A program made the position numbers and the translations under genes. The notes beneath the pieces were generated by a model that was not told the DNA's origin, ran no database searches, and saw nothing but the letters and a program-made list of their open reading frames with translations. Shown here one piece after another: positions 9,141 through 17,620 of a stretch of 64,000 nt of DNA. Within the stretch, counting starts at the first letter, position 1. Every line of letters begins with the position of its first letter. Location of the stretch: positions 1 to 64,000 of the forward strand of contig JAUZQO010000001.1 in assembly GCA_030950925.1 (NCBI GenBank), in the 5' to 3' direction. This DNA is from Mariprofundaceae bacterium. Its GTDB lineage: Bacteria; Pseudomonadota; Zetaproteobacteria; Mariprofundales; Mariprofundaceae.

Positions 9141-10025
9141 ATGATGAAAAAAATGTTATTAACCTTGGCCACAAGTGCATTGTTGGCTGCACCATTAGCC
9201 GTTCATGCAAGTGATGGGCATGCGGAAGGTGCGCATGCTGCTGTGGCAGACTCGATCGTTGCCAAAGAACGGGAAGTTCTTGCAGAAAACACACAAGGAA
9301 AAGGCTTTGGTCCTCAATCACCACGTGATATTGATGCTATTGAGGGGTACAACCAAAGAATTTTTAATGCTGCGCCCGCTTCAACCAGTATGAATTTATG
9401 TAATATTCATTTTCATAAAAATGCAGAGCATAAAGCGCATGACTTTTCAGTCTATGCTGGCAATGGTAATGGTTATGGCTATTTAAGTGGTTATAAATAC
9501 TCGGGTCATTTGACGAAGAAAGAAGAAAAATCTTTTAAAAAAGACGTTTGCAAGAGTCATCATGGTGATGGTGCTTTGATATCTGGTGATACCATTGAAG
9601 TTCATTACGTTTATACAACAGCGCAAGTGAAACCTGGCCCGACGCTGGGAGCTTGCTTGAGCGATTCGATTAAAAACCCTCAATTACGTGTAGAAACACA
9701 GGTCTATGTTCTTGTAAATGATAAAAATGCGCTTGATTTTAAAAACTTGACGGCATTTGAAAAGACTGGATCAGGCTTGTACCAAGCTGTTGGTATTCCT
9801 GATAATACAGGGGCATCTGTTCAATATGCTGGCTCAACCACAGGACCTGGTTACAATGAAAAAGGTTCGCCGTATCAAGTGACTTGGAGTGTTCGACCGC
9901 ATGTGGCAAAAGTGAATATTGCAACAGTGGGTAAATGGTGTGAAAGTAATATTTTTAAAGAAAACCATGGTCATGGTGTGCGTAATTTGGTCAAAAACCC
10001 AGATTTATTGTCTCAAATCAACTAA
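9141..10025 (+). CDS. Delta-class carbonic anhydrase, secreted
   Basis: The 294-aa protein has a signal peptide (MMKKMLLTLATSALLAAPLAVHA) and then motifs I associate with bacterial delta-class carbonic anhydrases: SMNLCNIHFHKNAEHK with candidate zinc-binding His residues, DTIEVHYVYTT, and GPTLGACLS followed by NPQLRVETQVYVLVND. Two conserved Cys could form a disulfide. It would hydrate CO2 in the periplasm. I start at 9141, which has GAAGGGA at the right distance; an in-frame ATG at 9126 lies inside that site. It stands alone, ended by a strong terminator. Confidence 0.8.
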   Translation: MMKKMLLTLATSALLAAPLAVHASDGHAEGAHAAVADSIVAKEREVLAENTQGKGFGPQSPRDIDAIEGYNQRIFNAAPASTSMNLCNIHFHKNAEHKAHDFSVYAGNGNGYGYLSGYKYSGHLTKKEEKSFKKDVCKSHHGDGALISGDTIEVHYVYTTAQVKPGPTLGACLSDSIKNPQLRVETQVYVLVNDKNALDFKNLTAFEKTGSGLYQAVGIPDNTGASVQYAGSTTGPGYNEKGSPYQVTWSVRPHVAKVNIATVGKWCESNIFKENHGHGVRNLVKNPDLLSQIN

Positions 10026-10068
10026 ACAAGAATCAAATGCTTTTATCGAGCATCTATTGAATCTCTCG

Positions 10069-10096
10069 GCTCTCGATATAAGTGTTCGGGGGTGAC
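10069..10096. repeat. Palindromic intergenic repeat, partial copy
   Basis: CTCTCGATATAAGTG followed by TTCGGGGGTGAC resembles the second hairpin half of the repeat at 2045-2072 (CCCTCGATACAAGCAC...GAGGGTGAC). The first half is decayed. Confidence 0.45.
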
Positions 10097-10105
10097 GTGT
10101 GTGTA

Positions 10106-10137
10106 AAAGCCGCCTCAATGAGGCGGCTTTTTTTATT
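10106..10137. terminator. Bidirectional rho-independent terminator
   Basis: AAAAGCCGCCTC-AAT-GAGGCGGCTTTTTTT: an 8-10 bp GC-rich stem with A and T runs on both sides. It can serve the carbonic anhydrase gene on the plus strand and hemE on the minus strand. Confidence 0.9.
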
Positions 10138-11204
10138 TAATCGTGATATTTTACAGATTCTTCACGGACAGCTTTGAAAAATTCAATCGCATGTTCAGGT
10201 GGAACATCAGGTGTAATACCATGCCCAAGATTAAACACATGACCATTGCTATGCCCAAATTTGGCTAAAATATCTTTGACTTCGGCACGAATGCGTTCTG
10301 GCTTGGCATACAACATGGTTGGATCCATATTGCCTTGCAGTGCAACACGATCACCCACGCGGCGTTTGGCTTCATCAATATCAATCGACCAATCCAAGCC
10401 CAATACATCACAGCCAGTGTCAGCCATTTTTTCCAACCAGCCCATACCACCTTTGGAATACAAAATCACAGGCACTTTACGACCATCGTTCTCACGTGTC
10501 AGTTGAGATACAATGCGCTGCATATACTGTAGTGAAAATTCATTGTAAGCACTGGTATTTAAAATTCCACCCCATGTATCAAAGATTTGTACAGCTTGCG
10601 CACCATGGGCAATTTGACCATTCAAATATGCAGCCACTGAATCGGCTAATTTCTCAAGCAATAAGTGCATGCTCTCAGGTTCATTAAACATCATGGCTTT
10701 CACTTTGGAGAAAGTCTTAGAACCACCACCTTCCACCATATACGTTGCCAGTGTCCAAGGGCTGCCCGCAAAACCAATCAAAGGAACACGACCATTCAAA
10801 TCACGACGAATCGTGCTTACCGCATCCATCACATAACCCAAGCCTTGGGTTGGATCATTCAAAACAGGAAGCTTTTCAACATCTGCTTTACAGGTAATTG
10901 GATCAGGGAATTTCGGTCCTTCGCCCGTGCCAAAGGTTAGTTCCATACCCATCGCTTCAGGTACAACAAGAATATCTGAGAATAAAATCGCAGCATCCGC
11001 ATCCAAAATATCAATCGGTTGCAAGGTGACTTCGCTGCATAACTCAGGTGAGCGGCATAAATTTAGAAAACCACCCGCCTTGGCGCGTGTGGCACGGTAT
11101 TCAGACAAATAACGTCCAGCTTGGCGCATCATCCATACAGGTGTGCGCTCCACATCTTGGCGCAAACATGCACGTAAAAATAAATCGTTTTTTAATTCAG
11201 TCAT
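10137..11204 (-). CDS. hemE: Uroporphyrinogen decarboxylase
   Basis: HemE removes four carboxyl groups from uroporphyrinogen III in haem synthesis. The 355-aa protein carries the family signatures [14 protein letters not shown] near the N-terminus, [16 protein letters not shown] in the middle, and LQGNMDP near the C-terminus. I place the start at the ATG 11204 (MTELKND), preceded by AAGGAAAC; an in-frame ATG at 11225 would overlap thiG. It follows thiG by 11 bases, so haem and thiazole genes share a transcript. Confidence 0.97.
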   Translation of the reverse strand: MTELKNDLFLRACLRQDVERTPVWMMRQAGRYLSEYRATRAKAGGFLNLCRSPELCSEVTLQPIDILDADAAILFSDILVVPEAMGMELTFGTGEGPKFPDPITCKADVEKLPVLNDPTQGLGYVMDAVSTIRRDLNGRVPLIGFAGSPWTLATYMVEGGGSKTFSKVKAMMFNEPESMHLLLEKLADSVAAYLNGQIAHGAQAVQIFDTWGGILNTSAYNEFSLQYMQRIVSQLTRENDGRKVPVILYSKGGMGWLEKMADTGCDVLGLDWSIDIDEAKRRVGDRVALQGNMDPTMLYAKPERIRAEVKDILAKFGHSNGHVFNLGHGITPDVPPEHAIEFFKAVREESVKYHD

Positions 11205-11215
11205 ATTGTTTCCTT

Positions 11216-12001
11216 TTAATCCCAAATATAGCCTTCAGTCGGTGATGATGCCGATGCAAATGCCCGCTTGGGCATACGCCCTGCCAAATAAGCTTGACGA
11301 CCTGCACGAATGGCATCACGCATGGCTTTTGCCATCAAACATTCATTTTTGGCTTCGGCAATGGCGGTGTTAATGAGCGCAGCATCCGCACCCAACTCCA
11401 TGGATTTTGCAGCATCTGAAGCAGTTCCAATCCCTGCATCGACAACAATGGGTACATTGGCACGTTGTTTAATCACACGAATATTAAATGGATTCGCCAA
11501 ACCACGACCTGAACCAATGGGATTGCCCAGCGGCATCACAGCCACACAGCCGATTTCTTCGAGACGACGCGCAACAATCGGATCATCATTGGTATAAACC
11601 ATGATTTGAAAGCCCTCTTTCACCAATATTTCAGCAGCTTTGATGGTTTCAACGACATTCGGATACAAAGTTTCCGTATCGCCCAATACTTCCAATTTGA
11701 CCAAGTCCCAACCACCCGCTTCGCGTGCCAAACGTAACGTACGTACGGCATCTTCAGCATTAAAACAGCCTGCTGTATTGGGCAAAATAGTATATTGCTT
11801 GGGATCAATATAATCGAGCAGGCTTTCTTTGCCCATATCTGTAATATTTACGCGACGCACTGCCACCGTAATCATCTCAGCTTCCGAAGCTTCGGTTGCA
11901 TCTTTGGTTGCTTGAAAACTTTTGTATTTTCCAGAACCCACAATCAAGCGGGATTTAAATTCGTATGTCCCGACTTTGAATATATCATCCGTCATATTCA
12001 T
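11216..12001 (-). CDS. thiG: Thiazole synthase
   Basis: ThiG builds the thiazole phosphate of thiamine from deoxyxylulose phosphate, dehydroglycine/iminoacetate and ThiS thiocarboxylate. The 261-aa TIM barrel shows [26 protein letters not shown]-like ILPNTAGC, and [14 protein letters not shown]. Its ATG overlaps the thiS stop (ATGA). No TPP riboswitch could be seen upstream of the thiS-thiG-hemE unit. Confidence 0.97.
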   Translation of the reverse strand: MNMTDDIFKVGTYEFKSRLIVGSGKYKSFQATKDATEASEAEMITVAVRRVNITDMGKESLLDYIDPKQYTILPNTAGCFNAEDAVRTLRLAREAGGWDLVKLEVLGDTETLYPNVVETIKAAEILVKEGFQIMVYTNDDPIVARRLEEIGCVAVMPLGNPIGSGRGLANPFNIRVIKQRANVPIVVDAGIGTASDAAKSMELGADAALINTAIAEAKNECLMAKAMRDAIRAGRQAYLAGRMPKRAFASASSPTEGYIWD

Positions 12002-12195
12002 CCTCCACCTATCATATGCACCAATTCGATGCGATCGTTTTCACACAAGCGTGTGTTGTCATACTGACTTTTTGGCACAACTTCAAGGTTGCGCTCAATG
12101 GCAATCATCCGTTTTTCCAAGCTTAGCTCGATGACCAGTTGGCTTAGTGTTTCGGCTGTCGTTATTGTTGTTTCGCCGTTTAATAAAATGTGCAT
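11998..12195 (-). CDS. thiS: Sulfur carrier protein ThiS
   Basis: A 65-aa ubiquitin-like protein ending in GGG, i.e. the diglycine tail that is adenylated and thiocarboxylated; the VHMIGGG end is typical. It delivers sulfur to ThiG, which follows with a 4-base overlap. It is the first gene of thiS-thiG-hemE and is divergent from aroQ. Confidence 0.93.
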   Translation of the reverse strand: MHILLNGETTITTAETLSQLVIELSLEKRMIAIERNLEVVPKSQYDNTRLCENDRIELVHMIGGG

Positions 12196-12366
12196 AAAAC
12201 CATGCCTTTTTGAATCAATGATACCATAAATACCTCATTTTCTTGCAAAACAAGTCGAAAATGGTGTTTTTTCGTTTGACCCTATTTTATCCCGAACCTA
12301 GTGTGACGCGCACGCTATCATCAAGCGCAGTTTCTCCCAAGCAGGGAGAAAATAGATGGAGAATAC

Positions 12367-12819
12367 ATGAAGCCGTTAAACATACTTGTGTTGCATGGAC
12401 CCAATTTAAATCTTTTGGGTACGCGTGAGCCTAAAACCTATGGTTCTGAGTCTTTGGATGACATCAATCAATCCTTACAAGCCTTGGGCTTAGGTTTGAA
12501 TGCAGACGTGCAATGTTTTCAAAGCAATCATGAAGGTGCATTGGTGGATGCGATTCATCAAGCACGTTTGGACGATGTGGATGGTATAATCATCAATCCA
12601 GCTGCTTACACACACACAAGTATTGCCTTACGTGATGCCCTGTTGGCTGTCCAAATTCCCTTTATTGAGGTGCATTTATCCAATGTTCACGCACGCGAAG
12701 CGTTTCGTCATACCTCAAGGCTCGCAGATATTGCCAGTGGCGTTATTGCTGGCTTTGGTTCCCATTCTTATCACTTGGCATTACGCGGACTTATTCAACA
12801 CAACAAGGAGTACCAATGA
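12367..12819 (+). CDS. aroQ: 3-dehydroquinate dehydratase, type II
   Basis: The 150-aa protein has the type II motifs [12 protein letters not shown](T)REP, the catalytic Tyr in [25 protein letters not shown], and [15 protein letters not shown]. It makes 3-dehydroshikimate in the shikimate pathway. ATGGAGAATACATG gives a GGAG ribosome site. A perfect 8-bp hairpin TTTCTCCC/GGGAGAAA lies at about 12331-12351 just upstream, without a U-run. The stop overlaps accB by 4 bases, the common aroQ-accB-accC order. Confidence 0.97.
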   Translation: MKPLNILVLHGPNLNLLGTREPKTYGSESLDDINQSLQALGLGLNADVQCFQSNHEGALVDAIHQARLDDVDGIIINPAAYTHTSIALRDALLAVQIPFIEVHLSNVHAREAFRHTSRLADIASGVIAGFGSHSYHLALRGLIQHNKEYQ

Positions 12820-13283
12820 ATCTTACTGAAATTCGTAAACTGATTAAAATGGTCGAAAGCTCAGATATTGCCGAACTTGAAATTTCCGAGGGTGAAACAT
12901 CGGTTCGCATCTCACGTCAAAGTAGCATCATGCCAACAGTCGTTACACCTCAAATGATGGCAACATCTCCAGTGGTTACTGCACCTACCGCAGTCGCCAG
13001 TGACATAGCTGTTAGCCCTAGTGAAACCGCTAAGCCTGATGATACCCATCTGGTCAAGTCTCCCATGGTTGGAACCTATTATAGTGCCTCAAGCCCCGAT
13101 GTAGAGCCATTTATTATTGAAGGACAAACCGTGAAAAAAGGTGAAACCCTTTGTATTATTGAAGCCATGAAATTAATGAATGAAATCGAAGCAGAGTACA
13201 ATGGTGTTGTAGAAAAAATCTTGGTTGATAATGCAACACCGCTTGAGTTCGGACAAGCGATGTTTGTTATCAAACCTGCTTAA
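12816..13283 (+). CDS. accB: Acetyl-CoA carboxylase biotin carboxyl carrier protein
   Basis: A 155-aa BCCP: an N-terminal helical part ([24 protein letters not shown]), an Ala/Pro/Thr/Val linker around residues 45-70, and a C-terminal biotinyl domain with the EAMKLMNE motif whose Lys carries biotin. It works with AccC, encoded 11 bases downstream, in the first step of fatty acid synthesis. Confidence 0.97.
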   Translation: MNLTEIRKLIKMVESSDIAELEISEGETSVRISRQSSIMPTVVTPQMMATSPVVTAPTAVASDIAVSPSETAKPDDTHLVKSPMVGTYYSASSPDVEPFIIEGQTVKKGETLCIIEAMKLMNEIEAEYNGVVEKILVDNATPLEFGQAMFVIKPA

Positions 13284-13294
13284 GGGGTTGGTAT

Positions 13295-14647
13295 ATGTTT
13301 CATAAAATTCTTATTGCCAACCGTGGTGAAATTGCTGTTCGTGTCATTCGTGCCTGTAAAGAATTAGGCATTGGGACTGTTGCGGTTTATTCAGAAGCCG
13401 ATAAAGAAGCCATGCACACGCGGCTTGCCGATGAATCTATATGTATTGGACCTGCCGCAGGTGCGCAATCATATTTACATATCCCAGCTATTATGGCCGC
13501 AGCAGAGCTCACCGATGCCCAAGCCATTCACCCTGGTTATGGTTTTTTAGCCGAAAATGCTGAATTTGCTGAAATTGTCATTGCCTCAGGTTTAACTTGG
13601 ATTGGTCCCACACCAAAATCCATGCGTATTATGGGTGATAAAGTCAAAGCCAAGCAACGCATGCTAGAGGCCAATGTGCCGTTGGTTCCTGGCTCTGATG
13701 GTGCCATTCGTTCGGTGGAAGAAGCGCATGCTGTTGCCAAAGAAACAGGTTTCCCCTTGATTATCAAAGCCGCTGCGGGTGGTGGTGGACGTGGCATGAA
13801 GGTCGTTCGTTCAGAAGTTTCCTTAGCCAGTTCATTTAATATTTGCCAAACTGAAGCCAAGACGATGTTTGGTGATGATACCGTATTTATCGAAAAATTT
13901 CTTGAAGAGCCTCGTCATATTGAAGTGCAAGTTTTGGGTGATAGTCATGGGAACCTTGTGCATTTGTATGAACGCGAATGCTCTATTCAACGGAACAATC
14001 AAAAAGTACTTGAAGAAGCCCCCAGCCCGTCCATCAGTGAAAAAACACGTAAGGCTATTTGTGCGGCAGGTGTGGCAGCAGCCAAAGCTGTCGATTATGA
14101 AGGTGCAGGTACGATTGAGTTTTTATTGAATCCAGATCAATCGTTTTATTTCATGGAAATGAACACACGTATTCAAGTGGAACACCCTGTGACTGAATTT
14201 ATCACGGGTGTGGATTTGGTTGAATGGCAAATTCGTGTGGCATCAGGCGAAAAACTGGCGTTTAATCAAAAGAAAATTAAGATGAAGGGTCATGCGATTG
14301 AGTGCCGCATCAATGCAGAACATCCGTTCAAATTCACACCATCACCAGGTATGATTAAGTTGTATCATGCACCAGGTGGTCGAAGTGTGCGGGTGGATTC
14401 AGCCGTGTATACGGGGTATACAGTACCACCCCATTATGACTCGATGATTGCCAAGGTGATTACCCATGCCCGTGATCGTGCCAAGTGTATTCGACGCATG
14501 CAGCGTTCGATTGATGAATTGGCAATTATTGGTATTACCACCAATTGTGAGTTACATAGCCGCTTGTTGGCAAATCCAGCATTTCAAAAAGCTGATTTTA
14601 ATATCCATTTTTTGGAAAAATGGTTAAAAGAACTGAACAAGGTTTAA
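13295..14647 (+). CDS. accC: Acetyl-CoA carboxylase biotin carboxylase subunit
   Basis: The 450-aa ATP-grasp enzyme has the ILIANRGEIAVRVIRACKELG start, HPGYGFLAENAEF, the glycine-rich ATP lid AAAGGGGRGMK, the CSIQRNNQKV segment and the active-site MEMNTRIQVEHPVTE. It carboxylates biotin on AccB. The length matches the bacterial subunit exactly. The start has AAGGGGTTGG upstream. Confidence 0.98.
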   Translation: MFHKILIANRGEIAVRVIRACKELGIGTVAVYSEADKEAMHTRLADESICIGPAAGAQSYLHIPAIMAAAELTDAQAIHPGYGFLAENAEFAEIVIASGLTWIGPTPKSMRIMGDKVKAKQRMLEANVPLVPGSDGAIRSVEEAHAVAKETGFPLIIKAAAGGGGRGMKVVRSEVSLASSFNICQTEAKTMFGDDTVFIEKFLEEPRHIEVQVLGDSHGNLVHLYERECSIQRNNQKVLEEAPSPSISEKTRKAICAAGVAAAKAVDYEGAGTIEFLLNPDQSFYFMEMNTRIQVEHPVTEFITGVDLVEWQIRVASGEKLAFNQKKIKMKGHAIECRINAEHPFKFTPSPGMIKLYHAPGGRSVRVDSAVYTGYTVPPHYDSMIAKVITHARDRAKCIRRMQRSIDELAIIGITTNCELHSRLLANPAFQKADFNIHFLEKWLKELNKV

Positions 14648-14657
14648 GGTTTGTTTG

Positions 14658-14742
14658 GTCACATACGCATTCCCAAATACTTGTGTTGGGAGTCTATTTA
14701 AAACGTTGTTATAAATCCCCGATAAAAAATTTCGGGGATGAC
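14658..14742. repeat. Palindromic intergenic repeat, copy B (inverted)
   Basis: GTCA (14658) and TGAC (14739-14742) enclose hairpins CCCAA/TTGGG (14672-14690) and CCCCGA/TCGGGG (14717-14737). Read on the minus strand it has the same order and core words as the copy at 2007-2072 (GTCATCCCCGAAATTTT, then ATAGACT). Confidence 0.7.
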
Positions 14743-14785
14743 AAGATAGTTTCATGCTTCAATCAGTATACCCAAAGTTTTCACC

Positions 14786-14828
14786 AAAAAAAAGCCCGCC
14801 TGAAACAAATCAGACGGGCTTTTTAAAG
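14786..14828. terminator. Bidirectional terminator between accC and rpsT
   Basis: AAAAAAAAGCCCGCCTG and CAGACGGGCTTTTT form a stem with one mismatch (14792-14822) with A and T runs on opposite sides; it can stop accC on the plus strand and rpsT on the minus strand. Confidence 0.88.
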
Positions 14829-14843
14829 AACCGTTACGTTTTA

Positions 14844-15107
14844 TTAAGCCATATCTCTAACGTGTGCATTCAAACGAGAAACACGACGTGATGCTTGACG
14901 AGTATGGATTAAAGATTTTCCACCTGCGCGATCAAGCAAGGAAACAGCAGATTTCAATGCAACATTCGCCGCGTCTTTATCGCCTGCTTCAATTGCAATT
15001 TCTAGTTTCTTGATTGCAGTACGCATAGTTGAACGTTGAGTACGATTCAACGCGCGTTTTTTAAGATCTTGACGCGCACGCTTCAATGATGATACATGAT
15101 TAGCCAC
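14844..15107 (-). CDS. rpsT: 30S ribosomal protein S20
   Basis: S20 binds 16S rRNA early in 30S assembly. The family N-terminus (M)ANHxSxLKRARQ is met at VANHVSSLKRARQ, so translation must start at the GTG at 15107, which has AGGGGTGA just upstream; the longer frame beginning at 15152 adds 15 unrelated residues. The product is 87 aa, the normal size. A weak non-ATG start recalls E. coli rpsT, where it is part of autogenous control. Confidence 0.95.
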   Translation of the reverse strand: MANHVSSLKRARQDLKKRALNRTQRSTMRTAIKKLEIAIEAGDKDAANVALKSAVSLLDRAGGKSLIHTRQASRRVSRLNAHVRDMA

Positions 15108-15262
15108 TAATTCACCCCTTGTTAGCACATCTTTCCGATGTGAAACACTCAAAAATGAGCGGCGAAATGTAAGGAATGGGGAATATATGTCAATGATTAA
15201 TCATGATGTACCTTTTTTATCCTTTACTGGACGCTAGCTTGTAGATTTGATGCAATGCCGCC

Positions 15263-16456
15263 ATGACACCTTTTCAATCTTCCGCTTCACATAAATGGTC
15301 CCAACATTTCTTATTACATCACCCCAAAGAACAAGAGAATTGTATTTGGATACATGCTTGTTCGGTGGGTGAGGTGGCATCGGTTGTGCCATTGATTCAA
15401 AGACTCCAAGCACAAGGTCATCGGATCCATCTTACGGTGATTACACGGACAGGTTTTCAACATGCACTCAAGCAAGTGGGTAACATCGTTTCTATTTCAT
15501 ACCTACCTTGGGATTTACCAACCTTGATGCGCCGATTTGTGCAATACCTCAAACCCAAAATACTGTTACTTACAGAAACTGAATTTTGGCCAGGGATGTT
15601 GAAAGCTTGTCACCAACAAGGCGTGAAAGTAATCGGTATCAACACCCGTATTTCGGATCGTTCTTTTCCAAAATATTATGCCACACGTTTTTTTTGGCGA
15701 CATTGCTTGGCAAATGTAGATGTATTTTTGCCACAAAGTGAGGTGGATGAAGAGCGTTTGATAGACATCGGTGTGGATCACACACGCATTCAAGTCGTAG
15801 GTAATCTAAAATATGCGATTACACCACCCGAAGTTGACGTTCAGGCTTTACGACAACGTGTGGATGTGAGCGGAGTACGCCCCATTATATTGGTGGCAAG
15901 TACGCATGAAGATGAGGAAATGCGTATTGTAAAGATGTGGCAAATTTGGCAGCGTCAACAACCCGATGTATTATTGGTCATCGTTCCCCGTCATCCTGAA
16001 CGGTTTGATGATGTGGCAACGATGGTCATGGCACAGGGCGTGTCATTGGCACGTTGGTCTCAAAAGGAGTCCACACAGCATACGAATGTATTGCTGGTGG
16101 ATGCTATGGGGGTGTTACAATCGCTTTATACCATTGCGGATATTGCCGTTATTGGCGGGAGTTTGGTGCCAGTGGGCGGACATAACCCATTGGAAGCCGC
16201 CATTTGCGGCCGTGGTGTCATCACTGGTCCACATGTTCAAAATTTTCGTCAGGTTATGGCAGGTATGCAAAAAGCTTCGGCAGCCATTGTAGCGCAGGAT
16301 GATGCAGAATTTGAAGCCTTGGTACTGGAGATGTTAAAAAAACCTGAATCCTTACGTCGTTTGAATGCACATGCAGCCTTGTTTATGCAAAAAAACACGG
16401 CGGTTCTTGAGCGAATATGTGATGTGATTAAGCCTTTTTTAGAAGCAGTCAATTGA
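15263..16456 (+). CDS. waaA: 3-deoxy-D-manno-octulosonic acid (Kdo) transferase
   Basis: The 397-aa GT30 glycosyltransferase adds Kdo to lipid IVA in lipopolysaccharide synthesis. Motifs: WIHACSVGEV near residue 30, LLTETEFWPGML, NTRISDRSFPKY, FLPQSEVDEERL, and the C-terminal IGGSLVPVGGHNPLEAA. Family members usually have an N-terminal membrane anchor of about 25 residues before this point; it is missing here because an in-frame TGA lies at 15248. There is no good ribosome site at 15263, so the N-terminus may be shortened or the start unusual. Confidence 0.93.
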   Translation: MTPFQSSASHKWSQHFLLHHPKEQENCIWIHACSVGEVASVVPLIQRLQAQGHRIHLTVITRTGFQHALKQVGNIVSISYLPWDLPTLMRRFVQYLKPKILLLTETEFWPGMLKACHQQGVKVIGINTRISDRSFPKYYATRFFWRHCLANVDVFLPQSEVDEERLIDIGVDHTRIQVVGNLKYAITPPEVDVQALRQRVDVSGVRPIILVASTHEDEEMRIVKMWQIWQRQQPDVLLVIVPRHPERFDDVATMVMAQGVSLARWSQKESTQHTNVLLVDAMGVLQSLYTIADIAVIGGSLVPVGGHNPLEAAICGRGVITGPHVQNFRQVMAGMQKASAAIVAQDDAEFEALVLEMLKKPESLRRLNAHAALFMQKNTAVLERICDVIKPFLEAVN

Positions 16457-16545
16457 TGGTTGATAGGGTGAAAACCCAGTAACCCCTTGTTTTTAGCTTG
16501 CAAACTGCGTACCATTTCACTTGGGAATATACAGGAGGTCACGCA

Positions 16546-17079
16546 ATGAAACATCATAGCATCATCATAACAATTGGAATATTCATGACTATATTGCTGG
16601 GTGTTGTCGCGCCATCTCAGGCTGCGGGCATCAAGCATGTTAACCTTGCAGCATTTCATAAAATAAAACATGAATATGAATATGAAGCCATTGTGTTGGG
16701 GCGTTTTAGTAGTTTCATGGCGGAAATGGAGAAAGGGTCGGAAGTTATTTTTTTAAATCACACCGCTGATGTGCAGAATCATGATATCATTACATTTAAC
16801 GCGGATGTTTTGCGAGAAAGTTTAAACGATGGCTTTGAGGACAATGGTGTCAATTGTAGTATTAACTTTACCGATGCCAGTGATGCTGACAATACCTCGT
16901 ACTCCATTGGTGGTATGTGTACCATTTTAGTGAGTGACCAAGGCTTAAATAAGAAAGTACATTTCATCATCCCCGAAGCGGATTTACCCGATACATCACA
17001 AGGCATTGATGTGTGGGTCATGATTTATGAAGATACAGATTCAGGTATCGCATTTTATGCCAATGTTACAGTTGATTGA
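16546..17079 (+). CDS. Secreted hypothetical protein
   Basis: A 177-aa protein of unknown function with a signal peptide (hydrophobic IIITIGIFMTILLGVVAPSQA, cut before AGIKHV). The mature part has two Cys (NCSINF and GMCTIL) that may form a disulfide and alternates polar and hydrophobic residues as in a periplasmic beta protein. The start at 16546 has a perfect AGGAGGT site 6 bases upstream. It stands alone between waaA and a gene-free stretch. Confidence 0.75.
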   Translation: MKHHSIIITIGIFMTILLGVVAPSQAAGIKHVNLAAFHKIKHEYEYEAIVLGRFSSFMAEMEKGSEVIFLNHTADVQNHDIITFNADVLRESLNDGFEDNGVNCSINFTDASDADNTSYSIGGMCTILVSDQGLNKKVHFIIPEADLPDTSQGIDVWVMIYEDTDSGIAFYANVTVD

Positions 17080-17422
17080 TGGCTTAAGGCGGGCTTTATA
17101 TCGCTCTTTGTATGCCAATACAACCCAAAAGTTAAAGGTATACTCCAACCTTCTATAGCATGCGCTTCAAACTCCACTTATTCATGTGAATCATCAGCTT
17201 TTGTATATAGTTTATCACGCTTTATCATTCCGAAGGCTTGCATATCACATACTTATGCTTACGCTGCTTGGAAATATAAGGGAAATCGTTCAATTCATCC
17301 CTTGTTTCCTCGGCTTTTATGTTGAAAAAATATGCTACTTACACATGTAAATAGCGTTTTCTTCACCTTACTCTCGAGAGAATCATTGCCAACCTAAACT
17401 ATTAATATATGAGGTGTGAACC
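17080..17422. other. 343-base stretch without a convincing gene
   Basis: No terminator, tRNA or recognised RNA is visible. On the minus strand a 40-codon GTG-started frame (about 17054-17176) runs antisense into the end of the preceding gene; it has no ribosome site and I do not call it. The segment 17390-17422 carries an AATATATGAGGTGTGAACC leader for the next gene. Confidence 0.5.
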
Positions 17423-17620
17423 ATGACAAAAAAAATCAAATTAACCAAAAAAATCTTATTGGAACGTGCCAAACCTTACCATATCAAGGATGCCAAACAG
17501 CTGAAAAAGACCGCATTGATTCATCAATTACAATTGGCAGAAGGTTATAGTGATTGTTTTTCAAAGCTTACAAATTGTAGTATTGAGCCTTGTTTTTACC
17601 GTCAGCAGTGCCAAAAATAG
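17423..17620 (+). CDS. Small SAP/Rho-N-like Cys-rich protein
   Basis: A 65-aa basic protein: residues 1-40 look like a SAP or Rho-N type helix-extended-helix fold (LTKKILLERAKPYHIKDAKQLKKTALIHQLQ), followed by AEGYSDCF and four Cys ending in PCFYRQQCQK. The AEG-x-DCF-...-C-x-W/YRxxC tail resembles small SAP-domain proteins of anaerobic and delta-type proteobacteria. ATGAGGTGTGAACCATG gives a GAGG site. Its end overlaps the start region of the methyltransferase gene, so the two may be coupled. Confidence 0.6.
   Translation: MTKKIKLTKKILLERAKPYHIKDAKQLKKTALIHQLQLAEGYSDCFSKLTNCSIEPCFYRQQCQK

Noticed and set aside
10319-10687. 122-aa plus-strand ORF inside hemE
   Set aside because: Antisense to conserved hemE; His/Gln-rich shadow composition.
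12196-12366. Possible TPP riboswitch before thiS
   Set aside because: No CUGAGA or ACCUGAUC-type conserved segments found on the minus strand of the gap.
17054-17176. 40-codon GTG-started minus-strand frame
   Set aside because: No ribosome site and partly antisense to the secreted protein gene; no recognisable motif.
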